From positions 519,612-583,611 of the forward strand of contig NW_019775902.1 in the NCBI RefSeq assembly GCF_001039355.2: a stretch of 64,000 nt of DNA, read 5' to 3'. Origin of the DNA: Lingula anatina. Its lineage: Eukaryota > Brachiopoda > Lingulata > Lingulida > Lingulidae. Within the stretch, counting starts at the first letter, position 1. The number at the start of each line of letters is the position of its first letter. Below are positions 40,682 to 45,870 of this stretch, piece by piece. The notes beneath the pieces were generated by a model, which searched no databases, was not told the DNA's origin, and saw only the letters and a list, made by a program, of their open reading frames with translations. The translations under genes were made by a program, and so were the position numbers.

Positions 40682-41530
40682 GAAGAAAAAAAAACGTCAG
40701 CCATATTTTTGCACGTCGAAATAGTCTATATTTTGTGTATTTTGCTCTGCAGGACAGAAATGTTTGTCGTACGCCGCGTTGACCCATGTCATGTTCTCTT
40801 TTTAGTTACAACTGCGACAATTTAGATAATATGAACAGAACAGTGTCTCTAAGTCATATAAAGCTGATCATATTAGAAATCCACTTTTATGTAACACCCG
40901 AAGGTCGCGTTTATTACCCTCTAATATTATAAGAGAATGTGGCAGTTTGTTTGTTCGAAGTCCCAAGGAAATGCACGGCTAAAAGTACATTCCGTTGCAT
41001 TGTTGCGTTACATTTGCACTGAACATAATGTAAACACTAAAACGTTTTCTTAAAAATTTGTAGTGTTGTAAATGTAAAAATCTATAATGCCTGGACTATA
41101 TTCTGATATCTTGGGCGGGTGTATAAAACAAACGTCGCTTACCTGCGGAGTGAATAGCGGGTCCTAAGCGTGATATACCGAACACCATGGAAGGTCGTTT
41201 CCTGGGTGAAATCATACAGCAACCTTCTCCAACTTGGACCGCCCTCCTCTCGTGCATCTGGGAAAACGACAAAGATTTCCACTAATGACCCGTTATACAA
41301 CAACAACCTTTAACACCCCCTAACAAAACACTCCTGCATTAAATGCGCTTTACACTGTGGGCGTAAAACGAAAAATACATCTCAAGATGAGAATCTTTTT
41401 CAAACATTTCTGGTAATCTTTATACGATATACTCACTATCGCCTGACATTTCAGCCAGTGAAATAATCCCTCTATATCATACAGCTGGCTGTCAGATTAT
41501 TTTTATTGCGCATTTACCTGTGTCATTCAT
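8397..41530 (-). CDS. Giant chimeric DEG/ENaC channel with PAN, MAM, kringle and LDLa ectodomain
   Basis: Predicted exons, 5' to 3': 41518-41530 (tentative), 41143-41257, 37708-37875, 37036-37121, 35884-36150, 35552-35689, 35154-35392, 34663-34747, 34025-34282, 32688-32789, 29423-29572, 28890-29267, 27979-28089, 27271-27477, 26486-26827, 24277-24429, 23655-23897, 22944-23309, 22243-22506, 21676-21786, 21327-21470, 20923-21083, 20348-20618, 19582-19845, 19223-19339, 18609-18866, 18320-18433, 17809-17919, 16650-17147, 15474-15587, 15037-15162, 14189-14258, 13777-13901, 13348-13430, 12482-12580, 12127-12289, 9454-10972, 8968-9059, 8397-8590. All junctions use GT-AG and are in phase; the total is 8,319 nt or about 2,772 aa. 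It has two membrane helices and one huge extracellular loop. The family forms trimeric sodium-permeable channels. The module array is new to me in this family. Exon 1 is the weak point; the others rest on domain matches plus phase. Confidence 0.85.
8968..9059 (-). CDS. DEG/ENaC pre-TM2 palm exon
   Basis: Acceptor at 9061-9060, donor GTAAGT from 8967. The peptide contains [20 protein letters not shown], which matches the last palm strands of the family (NxLxLxVYFxxLxYExIEQ) directly before TM2. It joins the upstream exon through an Ala codon split GC/A and the TM2 exon through Ser (A/GT). Confidence 0.92.
9454..10972 (-). CDS. DEG/ENaC thumb/wrist exon with ~450-residue lineage-specific insert
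   Basis: This is a single 1,519-nt exon (about 506 residues, model 2172-2677). It opens with [20 protein letters not shown], which matches the Cys-rich C-x-x-PC-x-Y segment of the family. In ASIC-like channels only some 40 residues separate that point from the strand that starts the next exon; here about 450 do. The insert is Leu/Glu/Lys-rich, has few cysteines and looks largely helical by composition. I recognise no domain in it. It carries an in-frame tandem duplication of 26 residues (10259-10414). Downstream the exon ends DATFVA and splices in phase to the pre-TM2 exon. The acceptor (10974-10973) lies against a (TAA)n tract and was chosen because it keeps the frame. Confidence 0.85.
10259..10414 (-). 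repeat. Coding 78-bp tandem duplication (26 residues x2)
   Basis: Two adjacent 78-bp units encode [19 protein letters not shown] and [19 protein letters not shown] followed by RSDTIP and GSDNIP. The period is exactly 78 bp, so frame is kept. A few substitutions separate the units, so the duplication is recent but not brand new. Confidence 0.93.
11094..11225. repeat. 34-bp minisatellite, about 4 copies
   Basis: GAACGAACGGGAATCTG and the following TTTTGTTAAAACATTTT repeat at 11094, 11128, 11162 and 11196 with small changes. The array lies in the intron upstream of the large channel exon. Confidence 0.9.
12127..12289 (-). CDS. DEG/ENaC Cys-rich palm exon with CGCRD motif
   Basis: Acceptor at 12291-12290, phase 0 entry, exit phase 1 at a GTGTGT donor. 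It contains [20 protein letters not shown] and then [13 protein letters not shown], the family's C-x-C motif in which cysteines form the conserved disulfide ladder. The exon ends in a Gly/Lys/Glu-rich stretch. The donor lies in a (TG)n run and is the least certain edge. Confidence 0.88.
12482..12580 (-). CDS. DEG/ENaC palm exon (PGxxxLVAV block)
   Basis: A 33-codon phase 0-0 exon. [20 protein letters not shown] and the following [13 protein letters not shown] match the signature stretch of the family (VxIHxxxExPxVxxxGxxVxPGxxxxVxV). Confidence 0.94.
13348..13430 (-). CDS. DEG/ENaC palm exon (GLxLxLN block)
   Basis: Encodes [19 protein letters not shown] and then GPNKDAGVK, matching the GLxLxLxxxxxEYxxxxxxxAGxxV block. 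It enters with two bases of a split Gly codon and exits in phase 0. Confidence 0.93.
13777..13901 (-). CDS. DEG/ENaC exon after finger (CxxxGxxC ... GxCYxFN)
   Basis: Contains [20 protein letters not shown] and [15 protein letters not shown]. This corresponds to the C-x(F/W)-x-G-x-x-C and T-x-x-G-x-CYxFN motifs that begin the main disulfide-linked part of the ectodomain. Donor GTGAGT. Confidence 0.93.
14189..14258 (-). CDS. DEG/ENaC finger exon (short)
   Basis: A 70-nt exon entering with two bases and leaving with two. [20 protein letters not shown] and IH correspond to the GHxxxDM(I/L) helix just before the first conserved cysteine. It is needed to bridge the phases of its neighbours. Confidence 0.8.
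14268..14324. repeat. (ATAAT)n microsatellite
   Basis: Pentanucleotide tandem repeat directly beside the short finger exon, within its upstream intron. Confidence 0.95.
14459..14938. mobile_element. MITE with TTGGTCAAAAAGGTTGTCCCACC-type ends
   Basis: The left end reads TTGGTCAAAAAGGTTGTCCC and the right end is its imperfect inverse ending TTTTGACCAAG. The left part matches the MITE at 37258-37399, including a CACCTCACAG block. Non-coding. Confidence 0.65.
15037..15162 (-). CDS. DEG/ENaC finger exon downstream of the module array
   Basis: The acceptor at 15164-15163 follows a pyrimidine-rich tract, and the donor GTAAAT starts at 15036. The peptide begins [20 protein letters not shown], a polar finger segment with weak family resemblance. 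Its support comes from splice phase: it joins LDLa-7 through a split Glu codon and the next finger exon through a split Gly codon. Confidence 0.78.
15474..15587 (-). CDS. LDLa repeat 7
   Basis: Phase 1-1 exon with six cysteines and the calcium-site pattern [16 protein letters not shown]. LDLa repeats are small calcium-dependent ligand-binding modules. This is the last module before the channel core resumes. Confidence 0.93.
16210..16430. repeat. Degenerate MITE-like repeat related to 3985-4225
   Basis: Shares blocks such as TCCACACGTG, GGTCTAGCAACTAAACCTCGG and AATCCGTTTAATGGCGCGTG with the repeat at 3985-4225. Non-coding; intronic. Confidence 0.45.
16650..17147 (-). CDS. MAM 6 (C-terminal part) plus LDLa repeat 6 in one exon
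   Basis: The exon is phase 1-1 and 498 nt. The first about 115 residues carry MAM features: a paired-Cys region at [18 protein letters not shown] and a late SPAIASVEV strand. The last 40 residues form an LDLa repeat (LLFNCENG, then [20 protein letters not shown]). Fusion of two modules in one exon suggests loss of the intron between them. Confidence 0.85.
17261..17312. repeat. (AT)n microsatellite
   Basis: About 26 AT units in the intron splitting MAM 6. Confidence 0.97.
17809..17919 (-). CDS. MAM 6 (N-terminal part)
   Basis: [18 protein letters not shown] is the CxFExxxCGY start of a MAM domain, followed by KWVPKYN. The donor GTTGGT is weak but keeps phase 1 to the next exon. Confidence 0.82.
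18320..18433 (-). CDS. LDLa repeat 5
   Basis: [20 protein letters not shown] and [16 protein letters not shown] give six cysteines and an intact acidic calcium site. Phase 1-1. Confidence 0.94.
18609..18866 (-). CDS. Kringle 5, lacking Cys1 and Cys6
   Basis: [27 protein letters not shown] and DYCDIPR are clear kringle motifs supplying cysteines 2-5. The first kringle cysteine is absent (the exon starts [13 protein letters not shown]). The sixth is removed because the GTAAGT donor cuts the expected TGT codon after T; splicing to LDLa-5 makes it Ser. Cys1 and Cys6 form one disulfide in kringles, so both halves of that bond are missing together. Confidence 0.88.
19223..19339 (-). CDS. LDLa repeat 4
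   Basis: [20 protein letters not shown] then [17 protein letters not shown]. Six cysteines and an SDE acidic cluster; phase 1-1. Confidence 0.94.
19582..19845 (-). CDS. Kringle 4
   Basis: All six kringle cysteines are present: [40 protein letters not shown] matches the YxGxxxxTxxG start. Phase 1-1, 88 residues, normal kringle length. Confidence 0.95.
20348..20618 (-). CDS. MAM 5, third exon
   Basis: Phase 0 entry and phase 1 exit. Encodes the MAM C-terminal strands ([33 protein letters not shown]). A Cys-rich tail [12 protein letters not shown] follows that is not typical of MAM and may be a short linker. Confidence 0.82.
20923..21083 (-). CDS. MAM 5, second exon
   Basis: [20 protein letters not shown] matches the MAM S-P-x(14)-CLxFxYxxxG region. 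Phase 1 in, phase 0 out, the same extra intron as in MAM 1. Confidence 0.85.
21151..21202. repeat. (AAAT)n/(AAT)n microsatellite
   Basis: Compound simple repeat in the intron between MAM 5 exons 1 and 2. Confidence 0.95.
21327..21470 (-). CDS. MAM 5, first exon
   Basis: [18 protein letters not shown] is the C-x-FED-x-x-CGY start of a MAM domain. The exon ends at the conserved phase-1 intron after a Gly codon. Confidence 0.88.
21676..21786 (-). CDS. LDLa repeat 3
   Basis: [20 protein letters not shown] and [17 protein letters not shown]. Six cysteines, intact calcium site, phase 1-1. Confidence 0.94.
22243..22506 (-). CDS. Kringle 3
   Basis: [46 protein letters not shown] and RCDVPFCG contain all six kringle cysteines. 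Phase 1-1. Confidence 0.95.
22944..23309 (-). CDS. MAM 4, C-terminal exon
   Basis: [14 protein letters not shown], then [28 protein letters not shown] and [16 protein letters not shown]. These are the typical MAM strands with the RGxGxxGDIAIDDI motif. It enters in phase 1 at the position where every MAM here is split. Confidence 0.92.
23655..23897 (-). CDS. Kringle 2, sitting inside MAM 4 (possible cassette exon)
   Basis: [40 protein letters not shown] and [10 protein letters not shown] give six kringle cysteines, with a divergent spacing. The exon is phase 1-1 and lies in the intron that splits MAM 4. Skipping it rejoins MAM 4 through a Gly codon, while including it interrupts MAM 4 by 81 residues. 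Alternative splicing is likely but not shown by DNA alone. Confidence 0.88.
24277..24429 (-). CDS. MAM 4, N-terminal exon
   Basis: [20 protein letters not shown] then FVWIRNNG and TGPNADHTQ match the start of MAM (CxFExxxCGY, FxW, TGPxxDHT). Phase 1-1. Confidence 0.92.
25774..25972. repeat. GTTGGGCCAA-type palindromic repeat cluster
   Basis: CATTGGGCCAACG, CGTTGGGC and GTTGGGCCAATA recur about every 40 bp in both orientations with TTGGC halves between. It lies in the intron between MAM 3 and MAM 4. The ORFs here are repeat by-products. Confidence 0.65.
26486..26827 (-). CDS. MAM 3, C-terminal exon
   Basis: [55 protein letters not shown] and [20 protein letters not shown]. Complete MAM C-terminal two thirds, phase 1-1. 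Confidence 0.93.
27271..27477 (-). CDS. MAM 3, N-terminal exon
   Basis: [17 protein letters not shown] and [10 protein letters not shown] form the MAM start. The exon is longer than its paralogues because of about 20 extra residues ([18 protein letters not shown]) before the [10 protein letters not shown] end. Confidence 0.9.
27979..28089 (-). CDS. LDLa repeat 2
   Basis: [20 protein letters not shown] and [17 protein letters not shown]. Six cysteines and an acidic cluster; phase 1-1. Confidence 0.93.
28689..28797. mobile_element. Short palindromic MITE
   Basis: Ends CCCAGCAAACACA and the imperfect inverse TGTGCTTGCTGGG enclose several AACGTT palindromes. About 110 bp, non-coding, between LDLa-2 and MAM 2. 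Confidence 0.7.
28890..29267 (-). CDS. MAM 2, C-terminal exon
   Basis: [48 protein letters not shown] and [18 protein letters not shown] carry all MAM landmarks. Phase 1-1. Confidence 0.94.
29423..29572 (-). CDS. MAM 2, N-terminal exon
   Basis: [34 protein letters not shown] and DATKQSPEG. Phase 1-1. It splices to the next exon through a Gly codon. Confidence 0.92.
29778..32045 (-). mobile_element. 5'-truncated, frameshifted non-LTR retrotransposon (LINE)
   Basis: Reverse transcriptase in pieces: 31149-32027 ([47 protein letters not shown]), 30880-31185 (LFINEF, LLYADD catalytic motif), 30674-30904 (YKYLGTYFG) and 30064-30624 (C-terminal part with [10 protein letters not shown]). At least two frameshifts and in-frame damage separate them, so the copy is inactive. 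The 3' end is an (AAT)n tract at about 29780-29790. It lies in the channel intron between LDLa-1 and MAM 2, in the same strand sense as the gene. Confidence 0.9.
32688..32789 (-). CDS. LDLa repeat 1
   Basis: [18 protein letters not shown] and [15 protein letters not shown]. Six cysteines but a shortened second loop, and GEDE in place of the usual SDE. Phase 1-1. Confidence 0.9.
32790..34024. other. Intron between kringle 1 and LDLa 1
   Basis: AT-rich. It contains small inverted blocks near 33235-33290 (ATGAAAATCTGACTGGGGGAG repeated and inverted) and GGGCCTnnGAGGCCC palindromes near 33650 and 33855. No exon seen. Confidence 0.5.
34025..34282 (-). CDS. Kringle 1
   Basis: [45 protein letters not shown] and PCEVQIC supply the six kringle cysteines, with one extra Cys (SVC) before the fifth. 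Phase 1-1. Confidence 0.94.
34663..34747 (-). CDS. MAM 1, third exon
   Basis: [20 protein letters not shown] then YIDVCSNV is the final MAM strand pair (GxGxxSxIAIDD). Phase 0 in, phase 1 out. Confidence 0.9.
35154..35392 (-). CDS. MAM 1, second exon
   Basis: [40 protein letters not shown] and [15 protein letters not shown] carry the central MAM strands and the CxxxxY motif. Phase 1 in, phase 0 out. Confidence 0.93.
35552..35689 (-). CDS. MAM 1, first exon
   Basis: [33 protein letters not shown]: the MAM start with the TGPxxDHT motif. Phase 1-1. Confidence 0.93.
35884..36150 (-). CDS. PAN/apple domain
   Basis: [47 protein letters not shown] and EDYYDRIRC follow the PAN pattern (CxxxC ... 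CxSFxY ... CxL ... YYxRxC). PAN modules bind proteins or carbohydrate, as in plasminogen. This is the first inserted module after the short post-TM1 exon, joined by a split Ser codon. Confidence 0.9.
36271..36320. repeat. (TG)n microsatellite
   Basis: Interrupted TG repeat in the intron upstream of the PAN exon. Confidence 0.95.
37036..37121 (-). CDS. DEG/ENaC post-TM1 exon
   Basis: [20 protein letters not shown] and WQTEDDYK. It lies where ASIC-type channels have the first finger helix. It joins the TM1 exon through a split Arg codon and the PAN exon through a split Ser codon. Confidence 0.82.
37258..37399. mobile_element. Tc1/mariner-type MITE with TA target duplication
   Basis: The ends CAACATTGGTCAAAAAGGTT and the exact inverse AACCTTTTTGACCAATGTTG are flanked by TA on both sides (37256-37257 and 37400-37401). 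It is 142 bp and non-coding, in the intron between TM1 and the next exon. Related to 14459-14938. Confidence 0.88.
37708..37875 (-). CDS. DEG/ENaC TM1 exon
   Basis: [20 protein letters not shown] is TM1. It is followed by [20 protein letters not shown], the FPAVTxCN signature that marks the start of the ectodomain in the whole family. Acceptor TTTTCAG at 37877-37876, donor GTGAAG. An in-frame ATG at 37901 lies in the polypyrimidine tract; I prefer splicing from the His-Gly exon at 41143-41257, which matches phase exactly. Confidence 0.95.
37945..38150. repeat. Dispersed repeat, second copy of 4296-4520
   Basis: See 4296-4520. It contains the shared CGAAAGTTAATTACCCCCT block and AGATCGATCTA-type ends. 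Intronic. Confidence 0.5.
38933..39112. repeat. (GT)n and (CT)n(TG)n microsatellites
   Basis: Runs at about 38933-38955 and 39056-39113 in the first long intron. The serine/leucine-repeat ORFs here are artefacts. Confidence 0.95.
39850..40247 (+). mobile_element. LINE 3' fragment (C-terminus of a reverse-transcriptase ORF)
   Basis: From 39853 the frame reads [13 protein letters not shown], then [20 protein letters not shown] and [13 protein letters not shown] before a stop at 40027-40029. The YGDxxFxxAAPxxWNxLPxxLR motif is the common C-terminus of CR1/Jockey-like ORF2 proteins. It ends in an (ATT)n tail at about 40227-40247. It lies in the first channel intron, antisense to the gene. Confidence 0.82.
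41143..41257 (-). CDS. DEG/ENaC N-terminal cytosolic exon (His-Gly motif)
   Basis: [20 protein letters not shown], then [18 protein letters not shown]. The HG dipeptide in TTFHGVRYI is the conserved gating motif upstream of TM1. It exits with AG and splices to A-ATA-ATC at 37875, giving Arg followed by the TM1 helix. The initiator must lie upstream. A 13-nt candidate exon at 41518-41530 (Met-Asn-Asp-Thr, donor GTAAAT) has the right phase and is roughly conserved in the left copy. Confidence 0.92.
41518..41530 (-). CDS. Tentative initiator exon of the giant channel
   Basis: ATG AAT GAC ACA G followed by GTAAAT. The phase matches the next exon (G plus AT gives Asp). It is very short, with no other support than its near-conservation at 1168-1180. 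Confidence 0.35.
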
Positions 41531-41768
41531 AATTGATGATCTAGAGACAAACTCGGGACTTATGGTTTCAAATTGATGGAGAGCACTTGTCGCTAATGGA
41601 CCGTACATGTAGCGAGTCACTGATGGAAATTAATATCAATTTACTGTCTCACACTAACGCGTCCCCTGAGAACCTGGTCCGAAAAATAAAAGTACCCGAG
41701 ATAACTTCGCTATTTAAATTCGCCACTGTCTTTTTGAGACCTGGATTGGAGTTTTGTGTGTGTGAGTA

Positions 41769-41794
41769 GCGGGGGGGGGGTGGGGTTTGGGGGT

Positions 41795-41831
<37 letters not shown>
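41769..41831. repeat. Long poly-G tract
   Basis: About 60 nt, almost pure G with a few T, 0.24 kb upstream of the candidate start of the channel gene. It could form G-quadruplexes, or be of uncertain length in the assembly. Confidence 0.95.
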
Positions 41832-42290
41832 CGGTCTCCTGTGGTCAGAAGTCGGCCGGGGCTGGGAGTGAGCTGCACAACCCCTACCTATTAGGACAGG
41901 GACGTAGGCTTCCTCTACGTGCTGACAGCCCATTACAAGAGTTATCTCTCTCAGTGTTTGACGGGTGTTTATACGGTCGCATTAAGCTTACGTCGACCTC
42001 ATGTCTGATATCTGCATTGTTTCAACGATTCCTTAACAAGTGTCTTAAAAGTTCCATTTTCCATTTCTTTTAAATATGTGTTTTAATCATTGTAGCGCAT
42101 ACTGGTACAAAGAACGCACCTTGGTTAACTTAATTCCACATATAGTCAATGAGTGAAAGTAATCGATCCCGAAAACTTTTAAAAGCACTGCTTATCTAAA
42201 ACTGTTTAAATGGAACTCACAAGGAATATACGCAAAATTTATTTGACACCGTATATATATTTATAGACGTTCACATTCAAGGGAAAGTAT

Positions 42291-43103
42291 TTTCTTGCGT
42301 TTCAAATAGGCTTATAAATTGATGTATTTTAAATGGTGAAAAAGGCACAATGATCTCCAATTTCCCACAAAAAATTGAGTGATTGGAATTTACAAAAACA
42401 ACCAATTCAGGGTGTCAATATATTAAAAAATAAACAATCCCGTAGCACAGAAAATGGACAGAAAACGATCTAAATTTACACCGCAACCTTATCTTAATTT
42501 CACAGAACTCTGTAATATCCCCACTTCACTGGCTGGTGAAAATATATCTACAATATATACCTTTATAACAAAATATACCTATACAGTGTATAGGTCTCTG
42601 AACATAATGTAAACACTAAAACGTGTTCTTGAAAAGCTGTATTATATGTCCATGGCACCTCAGCCCTATTCAAGCGACCATTACCACAAGTGGTAGTCAC
42701 ACTTCATATCGAATGGCTAAAAAAAGTAACTGTAACTTCAAAGTTCACCAACATCAACATTGCACAAGCTTTTGAATTGACATTTGACACAGGGTTTTGA
42801 TTTATTATGATTGGCCAACCAATGGTAAAAGTGAAACAAATTTGATATTATCATTAAATCAAGAACACACTGACAGGTGTTAAAACTGTCAGACACGGGC
42901 ACCTGTCAGAAGTCACATGGCACTTTTTGACTTAATTATTTTCTGTGTGCCAAAATTAAGAAAGACTGAGTCATGAAACTTTCAGCATTCATTTATAACA
43001 TCATTTTCCCTAGAAGCCTAAATTTCATTGCAATATCTTCGTAACTGTTGAACTTTGAAATCAGTAGCATTTTTGAGTCACCCAATATAATTGTTTTTAA
43101 AAA
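42291..43103. other. Intergenic between the channel 5' end and the CARD gene 3' end
   Basis: AT-rich. It probably holds the 3' UTR of the minus-strand CARD gene; AATAAA on the minus strand occurs near 42800. No ORF of note. Confidence 0.45.
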
Positions 43104-45047
43104 TTATCGTCGTTTACTCCGTGTCCGGGCGGGTGACAGAGAGGAATCTACTCTCAAAGATTTTCTGGGAGAAGCGTGTCCCTGCACTGAGCCACGGGGG
43201 GAAGATTGTAAAGCCATTATCTCCTTAGTCAGGGTTTCAACTTCCATCTGCAGGCTGGCTGCTTCCTCCCTACTGGACTGAAGTTCTAGCAGAACTTCAC
43301 TTTTGTCCATTTTAACGTTTTTCAGCTCGTCCTCCAGACACTGTATTTCGGCGGAATATCCCCGTGCTTGATTTTCCATTTTTACCCTTTCATACTCGGC
43401 GGCAGATTTGAAAGTTTCAAATTCCATTTGAAGTTTCTTTTTTTCACTGCGCAGTTCACGGATTTGTTCGTCGCGATCTGCTAAAAGTTCTTCGATTTTC
43501 TCCGACAATGGGAGTCTGTTTCGGTTTTCGTTCGGAATTTCGAGGTTCATAATTCGGTAACAGTCGGCAACGCGCACCTCGTTTTTCTCCAGGAGATGTC
43601 GAACAGCCCGGATGTAAATTTCCAAAGCTTCCAAGTCGTCTGATGAATCATTCACCCTGTTTCTTTGTTGATCAGTATCCGAGTCTCCGAACCGTCCACA
43701 CATTTCACGAACTTTGTTCTTCAGCTCTGGGAGAAGTGCCTCATTCTGCGTCTTAGTGACTCGGAAGAAAGACTCCTGTCGCTCTCGCAGCCTCTTTTCT
43801 TGGGCCAGTCTCTTGGTCAAGGCGTCCTCTATGCCGCTCTTGGCAAATTCGGGGATCCGTCTGTATCGGTCCTCTCGCCACAGCTTTGAGCAGAAGTCTA
43901 TGACCTCCTGACGAATTTCTGGATCTACGTCCCTTACTGAAAATGATAGCAAGTTATTAATATTATAATACGAGACATTGCTCCTTAGTTCAGAGAGAAA
44001 AATACAGATAGGCCGACTAAAGTACTAGTAGAAAAATATCGCTGCATAGTAATAATGCATACATTAATTTCTTCTTTTTAAGAACGTTTATATCTTAAAT
44101 TACAGATTATATCAAGTAAAGTTAGAGGAGTAATAAGCTCTGACCAAAGGTCTTGTTTTGATAAACTCGGGCAACTAACCATTTTTCGAAACGCCCCCCT
44201 TCATCCGGGTAAGTTTAGCTTCGTCCAAGATGACGGCCTCCCTCATGTCCCTAACTATCCAATCATGACTGACCTCCACAGCCGCCAGGAACCGCCGGAA
44301 CGCCTCTGGGCCTCGCTTCGGAAGGATGTCCAACAGGCAACGAATTTTTTCTCTCTCTGTTTGCGTCGCCTGAAAAAGACCGTATTGGAATTATATAGGG
44401 CTGTTGATGTACATTGGAGAGCGAGTTTAAAGAAAATTGTGGCCTCAGTTTGAAAAGGAGAATATCAGAATTCTATGTAATGGCTTCATTATTCTTGAAA
44501 CTTCATTGTTCTGTCAGTTATACTAGGTCGAGAGGAGGTCGATCTTACCACTGCATAAGATAAGATTCACTTAAATTGCTTTCATTCAAAAACCGTGCAT
44601 TTCGACATAATTTTAAACCCTTTATTTTACAATAAAATCTTACCCAAACTATAAAAAGTTCAAACCAGATATGTTTGGTGCACTAAAGTCAGTGTCTTGT
44701 GTCAAATTTCTAGTTACGTTTTCCAAAAAAGGTATTCAGAAACCAGTATAGGTTATACCGGGGTAAAGGGTATTAGAGGGGGTGGTTCAGCGTCATATAT
44801 AGTAGTTCTAGGGATATGCGTGCAGTTATGGAAAAGCGTGAGTGCCTCGCCTTGTTGTAAGCTAAATTTAATTTAATTTGATTTAAATTGACTTAAATGT
44901 GTGATTTCTCACCTGTATCTTATCCTTCAATCCCTCGGTAACGGTGTCATGCTGAAACAGGTGTTCCACGATGGTGCTGACATCACACAGCTCGTCAATC
45001 AGTCTGACGCGGAACTTCTTCAATATCTCCTTGTGTAAGGTGTCCAT
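43104..45047 (-). CDS. CARD plus coiled-coil adaptor-like protein, minus-strand paralogue
   Basis: Exons 44913-45047, 44180-44369 and 43104-43936; 385 aa. Residues 1 to about 100 form a death-fold CARD: ILKKFRVRLIDELCDVSTIV, then REKIRCLLDILPKRGPEAFR with the LDILPxRGxxAFxxF motif. A middle helical region follows, shared with the paralogue at 47781 (DVDPEIRQEVIDFCSKLW, IEDALTKRL). Then comes a long coiled coil (about 240-345, E/K/L-rich heptads) and a basic Ser/Arg tail ending RTRSKRR. Intron positions and phases (0, then 1) equal those of the paralogue. CARDs assemble signalling complexes in innate immunity and cell death, so an adaptor role is inferred. I cannot assign an orthologue such as CARD9 or BCL10. 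Confidence 0.88.
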
Positions 45048-45705
45048 CTTTCAGGGTACATTAAAGTGGACTTGATAATTGTGAAAAGCTTTGTGTCATC
45101 TGAAAGGTATTAGCCAGCCCCTAGATCCCCTCACTTCATACAGTGTATTAGACTGCGTTCTGGCACTGGTTTACAGTATGAGGCGTATACAATACTTAAG
45201 TTGATCGAGGCAAAAACAAGGTTAAAATATATATCTTTCGAAAAAAGAAAAGAGAAGTTCCGCGCTCATCTCAATTCTTCAAAATTTTACTCAGTGTTAA
45301 TTCCTGCAGACCTGAAAGTCCAACCCCTGCCTACCACCTGGCGTTGACAAGTGCGCCTCACACACTAATCAGAAAAGACGGGTGATAAATGTGGCTGCAC
45401 TATCAGCATTAGGTGACAAGAGTCAAGGAAACATCAACCACACGTCAAAATAATGTAAACCTGCATTGATACGAGCTTGCGATTAATGGCAATTAAACGT
45501 TTGGGGGTTTCACGGCGATAAAACTGGAAAATTAAATGACGTAGGAGCTATGTTTAGACTGGGCCAAAATTCCCATCTAGGGTCGCCAAATATTGTGTCA
45601 CCAAGGTTGTTCAGAATAAATAATCGGCGATGCTGTATGAACCATAGGGCGTTAAATGGCACAAAAGACCTTTCGCATGAAAGCTCTCTCCAGATCTAGA
45701 CCCTG

Positions 45706-45737
<32 letters not shown>

Positions 45738-45739
45738 TT

Positions 45740-45803
<64 letters not shown>

Positions 45804-45820
45804 TAGAGACTTTGCTTGTC

Positions 45821-45870
<50 letters not shown>

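Larger units (their letters stand above)
40490..42290. repeat. Right copy of the ~1.7-kb segmental duplication (5' end of the channel gene)
   Basis: Direct repeat of 1-1725 containing the His-Gly exon and its flanks. Compared with the left copy it has gained (CA)n at 40649-40680 and a long poly-G tract at 41769-41831. A short block at about 41022-41065 recurs near 42600-42645. Confidence 0.88.

Noticed and set aside
43665-43911. Plus-strand ORFs within the CARD/coiled-coil gene
   Set aside because: Antisense shadows of the minus-strand coding exon.
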